DNA of 64,000 bases from G963422595 sp963422595 (GCA_963422595.1 OY730298.1:1302001-1366000); one strand, 5' to 3'; positions 44,763-54,951 are shown, numbered from the stretch's first letter. Translations and numbers: made by a program. The notes: generated by a model not told the origin, from the letters alone.

Positions 44763-46880
44763 CTAATAATCACGTTCCACCAATAAACCGGAGCTTTGTG
44801 ACTGCAACAGCCGCACCAGATCGGTAGCGATATATACGGTTTCATCAAGCAATACGTCGATATATGCGGCCTCGTTATCCAGCGTATTCAGATTATTTTC
44901 TGTGTCCGTTAATACCCTTGAATTGGCGGCGCGAATCGACTCAACTCGGTCATATTCTTTTCTTCTGGCTGCTTCAAGTAATGAAATTGACGTTTGATTG
45001 CTTAACTCAAAATCAAGCTGTGTGTTTTGCAACAGTGAATTAAATTTATCATCCGTCTGGACGCGGGATTTGTGCATATCGAGTGCTTGTTGGATAATGC
45101 GCGCGTTCACGGCACCGTAATGATGTGTGACGGGGGCAATTGAACTCCATGGCAAGGCGTTTTGCAGCGCGCGTTCTCCGTACTCCTCACCCGCGGGAAT
45201 CGTGTGAAAATCAATATTTGGGGTAACGCCGCGATGTTGCGTGCTGCTGCCATTGATTCTGAAATATTGCGCGATAGTAGCTTTTAGCTGTCCCAATGTC
45301 GCCTTACGGCTGGCATTAAAATGGTTCAAATCGACCAGTTGTTGTACCGTGCCTTTACCAAACGTCGTTTCGCCGACCACTATCCCCAGTTGATAATCCT
45401 GAATCGCGCTGGCGACAATTTCAGACGCGGAGGCACTAAATCGATCGACTAAAACCACCAGAGGCCCTTGATAAGAAATATCCATGTCGCGATCCCGATG
45501 TATTTCAATACGACCGTGGGCATCGCGCACCTGCACGATGGGCCCCGCGTCAATGAACAAACCCATCAACTGCGTAGCTTCGGTTAGCGAGCCACCGCCA
45601 TTACCGCGCAGATCTAAAACCAGCGCCTCAATGCCTGCGGATTTCAGTTTTGTGATCAGGGCATCCACGTCCCGGGTAGTGCTTCGGTAATCACTTTCAC
45701 CACGTTGATAGGCAGCAAAGTCAATGTAAAATGCCGGAATATCAATTACGCCAATTTTGTAAACTCCATGCTCATCTGAAATTTCTATCACCTCACTTTT
45801 AGCCGCTTGCTCCTCTAATTTAATTTTGTCGCGCGTGATACGAATTTCCTTAATCCGGGCTGCCTGACCTTCAGTGCCAGGTAGAATTTGTAACTTTACT
45901 ATGCTGCCTTTAGTACCGCGTATCAGTCTAACCACATCATCCAGACGCCAGCCGACCACATCCTTAAATTCTGTCTCGTGTTGTTGAGCAATGCCCACGA
46001 TGCGGTCCGAGGCATGTAATAAATCGCTTACCTCCGCGGGCCCGCCGGGAATGATCCTTTCCACCAGCGTATAGTCGCCGTCGGTGCGCAGTAACGCCCC
46101 AATACCTTCAAGAGACAGACTCATCCTGATTGCGAAATTGTCAGAGTCTCTGGGAGACAAATAATTCGTATGTGGTTCAAGCGTACTGGTAAAGGCATTT
46201 ACAAACAGCTGGTATACATCCTCGGCGTCAACTTGCCGGCTGCGTTTGGCGATGCCTTTATAGCGCCTTGTCAGCGTCTCTTTAATTTCATCGGGTTGTT
46301 TACCCGCCAGCTTTAGCGTCAATACGTCATTTTTTACGCGCTTTCTCCAAATTTCGTTTAACTCTTTGTTATTAACTGCCCAGCTGTGATTGGAACGATC
46401 TATGACTAGCTCTTCGTCTACGGTGAAATCAAATTTGCTGTTCAACAGAAGTAAGGCATGCGCGACGCGCTCATCCACGCGAGTTTGATAGAGCTGAAAC
46501 ATTTGGAAAGGGGGCTTTAATTCAGCGCCATTTAAGGCATCATCCAGTTTGAAGCGGAATACTTGAAAGTCATCAATATCCTGCTGATAAAAATAACTGC
46601 GGCCACCATCTAACGTCTCGACGTAGGCGTCCAGGATTTTATCCGACAAACCATTATCGAGGTTAAAATTTTTATAATGGTTTTTACGCAAAAAATAAGT
46701 AATGAGTTTGGTAGCTTGGGTATGCTCATTCTGAGGTGCCAGTGAAGCACCCATAGTGCCGTGGGAGGCAGGCATGGCCACGAGTATGGTAACGGCGGCT
46801 ACCATAATGCAAGCCAGAGCGTACAGCAGCGTGGTCGGCGCTGGTTGAAAGCGTTTAAATATCCATACGTTACTTGTCAT
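44763..46880 (-). CDS. prc: Tail-specific protease Prc (S41)
   Basis: A periplasmic C-terminal processing protease of 705 residues (E. coli Prc 682). An N-terminal membrane segment (about 16-38) is followed by a helical region, a PDZ domain (GIGALLRTDGDYTLVERIIP) and the S41 domain. The serine is in DRFSASASEIVASA and the lysine in GETTFGKGTVQQL. A C-terminal DUF3340-like helical region completes the family plan. Substrates in relatives include FtsI and murein hydrolases. Confidence 0.94.
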   Translation of the reverse strand: MTSNVWIFKRFQPAPTTLLYALACIMVAAVTILVAMPASHGTMGASLAPQNEHTQATKLITYFLRKNHYKNFNLDNGLSDKILDAYVETLDGGRSYFYQQDIDDFQVFRFKLDDALNGAELKPPFQMFQLYQTRVDERVAHALLLLNSKFDFTVDEELVIDRSNHSWAVNNKELNEIWRKRVKNDVLTLKLAGKQPDEIKETLTRRYKGIAKRSRQVDAEDVYQLFVNAFTSTLEPHTNYLSPRDSDNFAIRMSLSLEGIGALLRTDGDYTLVERIIPGGPAEVSDLLHASDRIVGIAQQHETEFKDVVGWRLDDVVRLIRGTKGSIVKLQILPGTEGQAARIKEIRITRDKIKLEEQAAKSEVIEISDEHGVYKIGVIDIPAFYIDFAAYQRGESDYRSTTRDVDALITKLKSAGIEALVLDLRGNGGGSLTEATQLMGLFIDAGPIVQVRDAHGRIEIHRDRDMDISYQGPLVVLVDRFSASASEIVASAIQDYQLGIVVGETTFGKGTVQQLVDLNHFNASRKATLGQLKATIAQYFRINGSSTQHRGVTPNIDFHTIPAGEEYGERALQNALPWSSIAPVTHHYGAVNARIIQQALDMHKSRVQTDDKFNSLLQNTQLDFELSNQTSISLLEAARRKEYDRVESIRAANSRVLTDTENNLNTLDNEAAYIDVLLDETVYIATDLVRLLQSQSSGLLVERDY

Positions 46881-47086
46881 ATCACAGGTGCCGTGAAGTT
46901 GAGCTTAGTGCTTCTGCATTTAAGTATATAGGGAAATTGCGCTAAATAATTGAGAACCCGGCAGGTGAACTGAAATTTCGTATCATCTGTAGAGAACAAC
47001 GGCCGTTGCTCCTTAAAACACCTTTGAATACTATACAGAGCTTCAGAACAATGCACGCAACATATAAAGACTGGTAAACGCTGAGT

Positions 47087-47455
47087 ATGATCGCTGGGTC
47101 GGTACTGGATCAATGGGAAAAGTCTCTGAATGACGGTGATTTACCCAATATCGTTGCGTTATATGCAAAGGACGCGGTGCTTTGGGGGACGTTCTCAAAA
47201 GTTACGTGCGATAATCCTGACTTAATCAAAAAATATTTTGCCGGGCTATTTCAAAAAACCAACCTGAAAGTCCGTTTCAACTCCTTAACCACCAGAGCAT
47301 ATGCAGATGTTTACGTACATTCCGGTACCTATGAGTTTTCTTACGTGCATGCAGAATTAATCACCTTCCCGGCACGATTTACATTCGTTGTATATAAGGA
47401 TGCAGGCGGCAACTACAAAATAGTAGAGCATCATTCCTCTTTGATTCCGAACTGA
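47087..47455 (+). CDS. NTF2-like (SnoaL/SgcJ type) protein
   Basis: A 122-residue cone-shaped alpha+beta protein of the NTF2-like superfamily. VLDQWEKSLNDGDLPNIVAL and YAKDAVLWGTFS are the N-terminal helix and first strand of the DUF4440/SgcJ branch; the end is RFTFVVYKDAGGNYKIVEHH. The family binds small ligands or acts as association domain. It is divergent from prc and convergent with the aminotransferase. No function can be assigned. Confidence 0.8.
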   Translation: MIAGSVLDQWEKSLNDGDLPNIVALYAKDAVLWGTFSKVTCDNPDLIKKYFAGLFQKTNLKVRFNSLTTRAYADVYVHSGTYEFSYVHAELITFPARFTFVVYKDAGGNYKIVEHHSSLIPN

Positions 47456-47460
47456 TACTC

Positions 47461-48630
47461 CTAACGCGAAAGCACCTTCAGGCCTTTCCTGAGGCGCTGC
47501 AAGCCAGCGGCGATAATGTCGTCTGATAAGGCGCCGTAAGACAGCCGCAAATAGCAACCCTGGTTGATACCGAAGGCCGAACCGGGGATAGCGGCAACCC
47601 CGAATTGTTCAATTAAAGATTGTACTAATTGCCGGTCTTGCATGCCGGTGTCAATATTCAGTAATACGTAAAATGCGCCTTCCGAGGAGGGCGTGTTTTT
47701 CAGGCAGGAAACATCCGACAGGGCGCGCAACACCAGCTCACGTTTTTTTGACATGGCGTGGTGTTTAGACTGAATGAAACACTCGCCGGCCTCAAGCGCG
47801 CCGATTGCAGCGTGTTGAGAGATTACCGGTGGCGATATCAAAATCGTATCCTGTATCTTTTTAACTGTGCTCAATAAATGCTTGGGTATTACCATATAAC
47901 CGATTCTCCAGCCGGCGAAGCCGTATGCTTTGGAAAATGAGAATAACGAAATGGTGTAGTCGCTGGCGTTAGCATCTGTAGCGACCGAGAAATGCCTGTG
48001 GCTGTCGAAACAAAAAGACTCATAGGCCTCATCGCTGATATGGTAAATACCGTATTGTTGACACAGCTCGTTGACAAAAATTAACTCATCTTTTGTGTAT
48101 ACTGCGCCACTGGGATTATTAGGGCTGATAGTCACTATCGCTTTAGTTTTGCTGGTTAAGGCAGCCTTCAGTTTTGCGGTGTGCAAATGAAAGTCTTTGT
48201 GTGTGGGCACCAACACCGGTGTACATTGATGCATCGCCAATGACATTTCGTGGTTAAAGTAATACGGCAGAGGCACGATGACCTCATCCCCCGGATCGGT
48301 GATGGCGAGTATGGCGGTGTTAAAGGCCATATTCGAACCCGCCGTAACGACAATCGTATTATTAGCATTAACACGTATAGCATTTACGGTTTCAAGTTTA
48401 TGCGCCAGGCCCCGTTGTAACTCGGGCAGGCCGGCCACCGGGCCGTATGAATTTATGGATATATCCGCTAAGCATTGCTGCACCCGGCGAAATGCTTGTG
48501 CAGGGGGGGCATAGAACGTAATGCCCTGACCGAAAGAAATAGTGCCGGGGTATTCGCGCGTCAATTCAGCCACAAAAGGGATAATGGGATTTTGCACGGC
48601 CTCCAGGCGCTGGCTGTTTTTCATATCCAC
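47461..48630 (-). CDS. Class I/II pyridoxal-phosphate aminotransferase
   Basis: A 389-residue fold-type I aminotransferase of the aspartate family. SPNNPSGAVYTKDEL binds the cofactor ring, and the Schiff-base lysine is in SLFSFSKAYGFAGWRIGY. The C-terminal arginine region CYLRLSYGALSDD binds the substrate carboxylate. The amino acid specificity is open; relatives act on aspartate, methionine or aromatic acids. No pathway genes are adjacent. Confidence 0.9.
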   Translation of the reverse strand: MDMKNSQRLEAVQNPIIPFVAELTREYPGTISFGQGITFYAPPAQAFRRVQQCLADISINSYGPVAGLPELQRGLAHKLETVNAIRVNANNTIVVTAGSNMAFNTAILAITDPGDEVIVPLPYYFNHEMSLAMHQCTPVLVPTHKDFHLHTAKLKAALTSKTKAIVTISPNNPSGAVYTKDELIFVNELCQQYGIYHISDEAYESFCFDSHRHFSVATDANASDYTISLFSFSKAYGFAGWRIGYMVIPKHLLSTVKKIQDTILISPPVISQHAAIGALEAGECFIQSKHHAMSKKRELVLRALSDVSCLKNTPSSEGAFYVLLNIDTGMQDRQLVQSLIEQFGVAAIPGSAFGINQGCYLRLSYGALSDDIIAAGLQRLRKGLKVLSR

Positions 48631-48672
48631 ATGGTTTTTAGAAATTTATAGAATACCGTGTGAATAAAGGTT

Positions 48673-50892
48673 TTATACCGTAATGCGCCGATAGACGTCA
48701 GAAACCTTGTACGGCAGCTTATCGATCTGATCAATAACGGCGAAATTGACGCCGCCGTACATGTGTTGCAGATAATCCATACCCTGTTTGTCAATGGTTA
48801 TGCAAAATGGATGAATGCCTGAAAATTTTGCTTCGATAAGTGCCCGGCGCGTATCTTCAATTCCATATCGACCCCGATAACCGTCCTGATCATCGGGCCT
48901 GCCATCAGATAAAGTGATCAACAGCCGGGTACGCGCCTCTACCCGATGCAACAATTTTGTTAAATGGCGTATCGCCACCCCCATGCGCGTGTAATCCTGC
49001 GCCTGAATGCCACTGATACGGGCCTTGACTGCATCGCTATATGCCTCATCAAACTCTTTTACTTTATAGAGCTCGCAACGTTTATGCGTGAAGCCGGAAA
49101 ACCCGTAAATGGCATAACGATCGCCGAGTATCTCCAACGCCTCGCAAAGTAATACCAACGCCTCGCGTTCCATTTTATTGACCCAGCCAGTGGTGGAACC
49201 GCTCATATCAATCATGAACGTCACGGCAATATCACGATCGATTTTTCGTGACCTGGTAAAAAGATTCTGTGAAGCCTCCAGACCTGTTTGTGTATCCGAG
49301 AACGCCTCAATCACGGCGTCCAGATCAACGTCATCTCCGTAGGGTTGGCGTTTCACGCGCTTATCGTCTTCGCGTAAGGCCTCAAACGTTCGCTGTAAAT
49401 GCTTAAGCAGGCCGCGATGCTTGCGTAACGTGTTAGTGACGAAATCATCGTACATCGGCGATACGCTCAACTCTCGCAGATGACACCACGCCGTTCTATA
49501 TTTTTGACGCGAATGGTCCCACTCATCATACAGATAAATTTCTGCCGCATTTTTTACGTAAGAACCCGCATCCTCACTGGGTGCAGTTTTCCGGTCATGT
49601 GCGCTCTCGCCTGCGGGCACCAAATACTCATCCGGAATCTCCCCCAAATCCTGTAGTATAGATTCCAACAGCTGTTGTACGTCATCCGAAATTTCCACGC
49701 CCTGATCGTCAAATCGCAGTTCAATTTTATAACCGTCTGGCCGCGTGTCATCTGCAATCTCCTTGACCGAAAAACCCTCCCGGCCACGCGCGTCTGTTTC
49801 CTGGTTAGAAACCTGATCGACTTTAGCGTAATCAGTCTGGCGTTGTAAGGTTGCCAGCATTTTCGCAAAAGCCTCTTTCTCACGTGCTTGTCTGGCGCGG
49901 ATAGTTGCCCATGCCGCGCGTGGATTTAATTGTCCCTGGTAGACCTTGTCTGCCGGCGCGTCTGGTTCTTTATATACCGTTTCCAGAAAAAACATAGTGT
50001 CGCGTACAGTAGTGTCTGCCTCACGCAGCCGGGTAATCGCACGCTGCCAGCTTTTAGATAAAGGTTGTCGTTCATAGCCCGCCTGCAAGTCCTGCATGGC
50101 GCGCGCCACTCCCGGCAATTCCCGTGCAATGTGCGCGTCTAAACGTGCCGTTTCCAGTTTATGAAATAAGGAAAGCGCACGTTCCGGGTCTTTATAGGTA
50201 TTTACTAAGGCATGCACATTCATACGCCAGGTACCAAACCAGGTCTGTGACCACTGATGCACTGCCATGCACTTGTACAAGCAAAAATTATCCGTGCGCT
50301 GGTCAAATTTGGCAGCAATTTCCGGCAGACGTATGCTTTCCGTATCCGTATAAAAAACATCACTGGCCTCAATATTTAATCTTCTTCCATGCAGACCGAT
50401 GACAAAATTTTCCAGCACCCGGGATACCTCTTCCAGGCTGACGCTGGCTGGCGTGTGCGTGATAGATTGCACGTAGAGATTGACGTCCTGCATGGCCTTG
50501 ACGGCACCGCTGACGCCGCTATCGTCATACGCTGCTAACAGTCTGGCGATCCAATCGTCCCAATGCTCTTCGCCGACCAGCCGCAGGCATGGCGGAGCAA
50601 AATGGCAAAAATTATAGGCCAGCTCTACGCTGGTGTTACGCAGATTATCCACGCAGTTCAGGAACCTGTCCTGCTCCACCTTGGCAAATGCCGCGAGCTG
50701 TTTTGCCGGTTCAAATACGCTGCGCCGAGATGAAATTACCGGATCTACCAGCAACTCCATTCTCAACTGGAGTTCGCGTACCCCCATGCCGCCGTAAGTA
50801 GCGCTGGTGGTAAGGCCTTGTCTCTGCGGGGATTTTATATAGCCGCGGGTCTCAAGCCGTTGCCTTTTTTTGCGTTGCTTATTCCAGAACAT
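48673..50892 (-). CDS. CbbO/NorD-type VWA protein
   Basis: A 739-residue protein with a helical N-terminal half containing SIRLPEIAAKFDQRTDNFCL, the block shared by NorD and CbbO, and a C-terminal von Willebrand A domain (about 555-735). The MIDAS is MIDMSGSTTG (D near 562) with TLSDGRPDD. CbbO works with the AAA+ protein CbbQ to reactivate Rubisco, and NorD with NorQ to mature nitric oxide reductase. No CbbQ/NorQ ATPase and no Rubisco or reductase gene lies nearby, so the target is open. It follows a J-domain gene by 12 bases. Confidence 0.85.
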   Translation of the reverse strand: MFWNKQRKKRQRLETRGYIKSPQRQGLTTSATYGGMGVRELQLRMELLVDPVISSRRSVFEPAKQLAAFAKVEQDRFLNCVDNLRNTSVELAYNFCHFAPPCLRLVGEEHWDDWIARLLAAYDDSGVSGAVKAMQDVNLYVQSITHTPASVSLEEVSRVLENFVIGLHGRRLNIEASDVFYTDTESIRLPEIAAKFDQRTDNFCLYKCMAVHQWSQTWFGTWRMNVHALVNTYKDPERALSLFHKLETARLDAHIARELPGVARAMQDLQAGYERQPLSKSWQRAITRLREADTTVRDTMFFLETVYKEPDAPADKVYQGQLNPRAAWATIRARQAREKEAFAKMLATLQRQTDYAKVDQVSNQETDARGREGFSVKEIADDTRPDGYKIELRFDDQGVEISDDVQQLLESILQDLGEIPDEYLVPAGESAHDRKTAPSEDAGSYVKNAAEIYLYDEWDHSRQKYRTAWCHLRELSVSPMYDDFVTNTLRKHRGLLKHLQRTFEALREDDKRVKRQPYGDDVDLDAVIEAFSDTQTGLEASQNLFTRSRKIDRDIAVTFMIDMSGSTTGWVNKMEREALVLLCEALEILGDRYAIYGFSGFTHKRCELYKVKEFDEAYSDAVKARISGIQAQDYTRMGVAIRHLTKLLHRVEARTRLLITLSDGRPDDQDGYRGRYGIEDTRRALIEAKFSGIHPFCITIDKQGMDYLQHMYGGVNFAVIDQIDKLPYKVSDVYRRITV

Positions 50893-50904
50893 AACGACAG
50901 CTGA

Positions 50905-51627
50905 CTAAGCCTGCTGTTTCAATAAAAGATCTTTTGCCTGATTGATCTTGCTGGCTAAATAGTCGTTGCCTCCTCGATCGGGGTGTATTTTTTGCATCAG
51001 TTTGCGGTGCGCCCCGATAATATCCTCGCGCGTGGCGTCGCCATCCAAACCGAGAACGTTACAGGCCTCCTGCGCAGTCATATTGGCGTCTAGTGAAGCG
51101 CCTGCTGTACTGACGTCGACTTTTTCCCGCCACGTATGTTGATGCGCGCGATCTAAATACGCCTCCAATAATCGCGCCGAGTCGGTGTCAAGGTGTGAAT
51201 ATTCCTTATAGAGTTCGATCAGCTCATCGCATGATAAGTTTTCCAGCTCCTGCCCTGCGTGTGTGCCTTTTTTAATCAGGCCGCTCATAATACCAGTAGC
51301 ATGATCCAGGCGCATGCTTACATAATCAGTGGCAACGGTCGAATGCTGGTTTGCGGTTGCATCCGGACGCGAATTGCGAAATTGCACGAACAGTCTCTTC
51401 AGCAAAGGCATATAACTCAGCATCCCCAACAGGCGCCTGAGCATGGGCGCCATGGCGGCCAACACGGCAAACAGCCAATGTGCTTTGCCGGTTACGACTA
51501 AGCCAAGCAAGATCAGCGCAACTAGAATCGCGACTGCCTGGAACTGTTTTTGTTTGGGTTGTTTACGTGCCCAGCGAATGAATAGCCAGATCCCGACTAT
51601 CGCGGCAATGAGTAACAGCTGCCACAT
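50905..51627 (-). CDS. Membrane-anchored J-domain protein
   Basis: A 240-residue protein with two N-terminal membrane segments (about 1-18 and 30-60) and a C-terminal J domain resembling Pam18/TIM14. The HPD motif, needed to stimulate Hsp70 ATPase, is intact at 215-217 in KIHPDRGGND. The central region (about 95-175) resembles the TerB-like helical part of related proteins. It starts two bases after the VWA gene and precedes the CbbO/NorD gene. It would recruit DnaK to the membrane. Confidence 0.88.
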   Translation of the reverse strand: MWQLLLIAAIVGIWLFIRWARKQPKQKQFQAVAILVALILLGLVVTGKAHWLFAVLAAMAPMLRRLLGMLSYMPLLKRLFVQFRNSRPDATANQHSTVATDYVSMRLDHATGIMSGLIKKGTHAGQELENLSCDELIELYKEYSHLDTDSARLLEAYLDRAHQHTWREKVDVSTAGASLDANMTAQEACNVLGLDGDATREDIIGAHRKLMQKIHPDRGGNDYLASKINQAKDLLLKQQA

Positions 51628-51629
51628 GG

Positions 51630-52337
51630 TTAAGATTGATCGGTCAGTTGTTTAATGATCACGTTACTCAGTCTCGCATGAGTTTTAGCGTGAGTCTGTA
51701 AGGCCTGTATGCCACCCACCGCGTATACCGCGACTGCATTTAATAACTCACGCAGCTGCCAGGTGCTGGATTGATCAAATCGACAATAGGCACCCTTGCT
51801 AATTCCGGCGATGCGCCTGAAAGTTTGCTCTGCAATCGGGTCATAGCCTTCATGAAAGATAAACGCCGGGATACCTCGTAATGCCAGTTGTCCGGCAGCG
51901 TTCAATAACTGCTCCGCCAGTTCCTCCATGCAGTCACCAATGAACACCAGGGCCCTGATTTTATGCTCTTTGGCTTGTAAAAGCGTGTGTTCCAATACCC
52001 GCTGAATTTGTGTTTGCCCGGCCTTGCAGCGCACTGCCGCTATCTCCTCGCGCAAATGAATGGCATCACACGTCCAGTTTTTCGCGTAAAATTCGCCATA
52101 GCCCTGGTAATAACATAATTGGACAAGTAATTGGCCTAATGCCGCGGTGGTCAGGAACATATCGGTTTGGATCTGGCAAGCCAGGTCCCAGCATGGTTCA
52201 CGGCTGGCGGTCGCGTCCATGGCAAAAACCAATCTTCCCGGCGTTTTAGTCCCACTGGGAACGGGCACTTTGGAGGCTTGTTCTAAAAACACATCTACGG
52301 CAGTAGAGTGGGTGGATATACTTTTAGGTCTTGTCAT
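51630..52337 (-). CDS. VWA-like protein with DxTxS MIDAS
   Basis: A 235-residue soluble protein with a von Willebrand A fold. RLVFAMDATASREPCW (35-50) carries the variant MIDAS D41-x-T-x-S45, and IRALVFIGDCMEE the later aspartate. It is the first gene of the three-gene operon with J-domain and CbbO/NorD proteins. A stand-alone VWA next to a J protein also occurs in other proteobacteria, but I know of no assigned role. Confidence 0.78.
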   Translation of the reverse strand: MTRPKSISTHSTAVDVFLEQASKVPVPSGTKTPGRLVFAMDATASREPCWDLACQIQTDMFLTTAALGQLLVQLCYYQGYGEFYAKNWTCDAIHLREEIAAVRCKAGQTQIQRVLEHTLLQAKEHKIRALVFIGDCMEELAEQLLNAAGQLALRGIPAFIFHEGYDPIAEQTFRRIAGISKGAYCRFDQSSTWQLRELLNAVAVYAVGGIQALQTHAKTHARLSNVIIKQLTDQS

Positions 52338-52439
52338 ATATGCGGATTAAAAAAATTTTCAGTTTATGCCGACGTTAACTGATGCTGGCTACTTCCAGTG
52401 TAACCTAAACTGGCGCGCCGCTCAGATGAGCGTGTAATC

Positions 52440-53342
52440 GTGCCGCCGGCAAAGCCCCTGGATTGGTTAGGTCTGGTAGCCCTGGTGATTATGTTTGGCA
52501 GTGCCTTCATGCTTACTAAACTGGCCGTACAGGAATATCCACCGGCGATAGTAACTGCCGGGCGCATCATAATTGCCGCCGTAATATTATTACCAATCGC
52601 ATGGTTACGCGGAGAATCTTTTGGGTTCCTGCGCGACACCTGGTTACTCATCATCGCATTAGCCGTTACCGGCAACTGCCTGCCATTTTATTTGATAAGC
52701 TGGGGACAACAAACCGTTAGCAGCAGCACTGCCGGCATTTTAATGGCCGTTATGCCCCTCGCCACAATTTTGCTGGCACATTTCTTCGTAGCTGGAGAAC
52801 GCCTGACCACGAATCGGGTGATTGGTTTTTTATTAGGCTTTCTGGGGATTCTTATACTGTTGGGACCGGCGGCCCTGGCCGAATTGGAAGGTAGCACAAA
52901 CGTGGTGATAGCAATGCTGGTAATTTTGGCAGGCGCACTGTGCTATGCCATAAATACGATTTTGGCAAAGCGTTTACCAAACGCCAGTTTCGTGGCAATC
53001 TCGGCGGCGGTCATGGTGGCTGCCGGGTTACTCATGTTGCCAACGTTAATGACCTCTGACAATGAATGGGTCATCGAACTGCACAGTATAGAATTCCTGT
53101 CGCTGGTAATATTGGGCGTATTTCCAACGGCATTGGCGGCCATGGTATATTTTGCCGTTATCGCGCGTACCGGGCCCTCGTTTTTGTCACAAATTAACTA
53201 CCTGATTCCAGTTTGGGCAGTTTTCATGGGCATAGCGTTTCTGCATGAAGCAGTCAGCATGAACGCATTTATAGCGCTTGCCGTCATATTATTGGGTATC
53301 GCCTTTGCACAGCGTCGGCGCCTGTTCTTTGCCAGGTTTTGA
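52440..53342 (+). CDS. EamA/DMT family permease
   Basis: A 300-residue inner-membrane protein with ten helices in two EamA repeats (about 7-140 and 155-295). The repeat openings PLDWLGLVALVIMFGSAFML and ALCYAINTILAKRL are typical of the drug/metabolite transporters. The start is GTG 52440, 102 bases from the divergent VWA gene. The substrate is not predictable. Confidence 0.87.
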   Translation: MPPAKPLDWLGLVALVIMFGSAFMLTKLAVQEYPPAIVTAGRIIIAAVILLPIAWLRGESFGFLRDTWLLIIALAVTGNCLPFYLISWGQQTVSSSTAGILMAVMPLATILLAHFFVAGERLTTNRVIGFLLGFLGILILLGPAALAELEGSTNVVIAMLVILAGALCYAINTILAKRLPNASFVAISAAVMVAAGLLMLPTLMTSDNEWVIELHSIEFLSLVILGVFPTALAAMVYFAVIARTGPSFLSQINYLIPVWAVFMGIAFLHEAVSMNAFIALAVILLGIAFAQRRRLFFARF

Positions 53343-53466
53343 GCGATATTTAATTTTATGCAGATCTCGCGATTGGATTTTTTGCCATAGCAGGGGCGAT
53401 ACGGATGCGCGTGACGTCGGTATGTACACGGAAAGAACCACCATTAGGCACTCCAATGGGCGCAAT

Positions 53467-53964
53467 CTAATGGTGCTGCATGAATTTTTCCAAAGTCCCT
53501 ATTTCTACCGGCCCGCTACTGTGGCCAACAAGTTGCCCCTGCGGATCAAACATAATATAAGTTGGAGTGCCTCGTAAGAACTCTTCTGTGGCGATCTCAT
53601 AATTAAAGGCCACCACGTTTGGTTCCCCGATCAGACTATTGAAAGTCATTGGCATGTCACTGATATGACGCGTAATTTTCTCTAATTCAGCATACCCATC
53701 CAGGGAAACGCCAATTACTTTTGCGTCAACGTCCTTATGCTTGTCATAAAATTCCGATATTACCGGGTACTGACGCGCGCAGACCCCGCAATCGCTGGCC
53801 CACAACATGATGAGCGTCCACTTACCCTTTTCAAAATGCTGATCAAGCGTAGTGAATTCTCCATCCAGTGTCCTTACTTCGGTCCAATTAAAGGCATGAA
53901 CGGCATGAACGGCTAATAACAACAGTAGGATAGATGTATAAAAGGTGCGTTTAATCTTCATCAT
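53467..53964 (-). CDS. Periplasmic TlpA-like thioredoxin-fold protein
   Basis: A 165-residue secreted protein: signal peptide (about 1-24), then a TlpA/AhpC-type thioredoxin fold. The redox pair is C59-x2-C62 in WASDCGVCARQYP, and FLRGTPTYIMFDP contains the cis-proline. Relatives reduce cytochrome c apoproteins or copper-site partners. GGAG lies about 14 bases upstream; an extension to 54045 is not signal-like. No cytochrome biogenesis gene is adjacent. Confidence 0.85.
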   Translation of the reverse strand: MMKIKRTFYTSILLLLLAVHAVHAFNWTEVRTLDGEFTTLDQHFEKGKWTLIMLWASDCGVCARQYPVISEFYDKHKDVDAKVIGVSLDGYAELEKITRHISDMPMTFNSLIGEPNVVAFNYEIATEEFLRGTPTYIMFDPQGQLVGHSSGPVEIGTLEKFMQHH

Positions 53965-54090
53965 AAAGGCTATAACTCCAGTGCTCCCGTGGTGATACTC
54001 TATGCAGTGTGCAGTGTAGAGGTGTATAGCGCAATAATACATCATTCATCCATAATACTCCTACATCAATTAAAAAATGGGGTAATTCCG

Positions 54091-54951
54091 GTGACAATAA
54101 GTAGCATTCAAAGCATTCTGAAGCGAGTTGACGCATTAGCTTTTCCAGGTATTTACGACACCCTGTCTGCCAGGATTGCAGAACAGGTAGGTTTCCCAAT
54201 GGGCTTTATATCCGGTTATTCGCTGGCTGCCACCACCATTGGCGAACCTGATTTTGGGCTATTGACGCAGACGCAGGTGGTGGAGCGCGCGCGCGCGATT
54301 TGTGCCAGCGTGGCGATGCCCATTATCGTCGATGCCGATACCGGCTATGGGAACCCGCTTAACGTATATCAAACGATTGAATTATTGATCAATGCGGGCG
54401 CCGCAGGTTGTTTTTTGGAAGATCAGGTATGGCCGAAAAAATGTGGTCACATGCGCAACAAAAAAGTCATAGAACGTCACGCCTACCTGCACAAAATACA
54501 GGCGGCGGTTGATGCCAGAGGAGAGCATGATTTTTTTATCGTCGCGCGTACTGATGCGGCAGCCGTTATCGGCTTAGACGAAGCCATAACGCGCGTCAAA
54601 GCGGCGCGTGACGCAGGCGCCGATGCCAGCTTTGTAGAAGCGCCAGGCTGCATTGAACAGCTTGCAAGAATTGGCAAAGAGGCACCCAAACCCATCGTGG
54701 CAAACATGATTGAAGGAGGACTCACCCCAGTGTTACCTAAACAGCAACTGGTGGAGCTTGGTTTTCAGCTTATCCTTTATCCACTGACGGGATTATTTGC
54801 CGCTGGCAAAACTATTCGTGACCTTTATTCCAGGTTACATCAACAAGGTACAACCCTTGGGCTGGAACACCAGCTACTTAATTTCACTGATTTTAATGAA
54901 TTGATTGGTGTAGAGAAAAAATACCAACTGGCGGCAAAATATGGTGAGTGA
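54091..54951 (+). CDS. Isocitrate lyase/PEP mutase family enzyme
   Basis: A 286-residue TIM-barrel enzyme from GTG 54091; extension to 53989 is not conserved. FPGIYDTLSARIAEQVGFP opens the barrel, VDADTGYGNP holds the metal aspartates, and the loop EDQVWPKKCGHM contains the cysteine used by C-C lyases. This favours a 2-methylisocitrate lyase-like or oxaloacetate decarboxylase reaction over a PEP mutase. No prp genes are adjacent, so the substrate is open. Confidence 0.82.
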   Translation: MTISSIQSILKRVDALAFPGIYDTLSARIAEQVGFPMGFISGYSLAATTIGEPDFGLLTQTQVVERARAICASVAMPIIVDADTGYGNPLNVYQTIELLINAGAAGCFLEDQVWPKKCGHMRNKKVIERHAYLHKIQAAVDARGEHDFFIVARTDAAAVIGLDEAITRVKAARDAGADASFVEAPGCIEQLARIGKEAPKPIVANMIEGGLTPVLPKQQLVELGFQLILYPLTGLFAAGKTIRDLYSRLHQQGTTLGLEHQLLNFTDFNELIGVEKKYQLAAKYGE

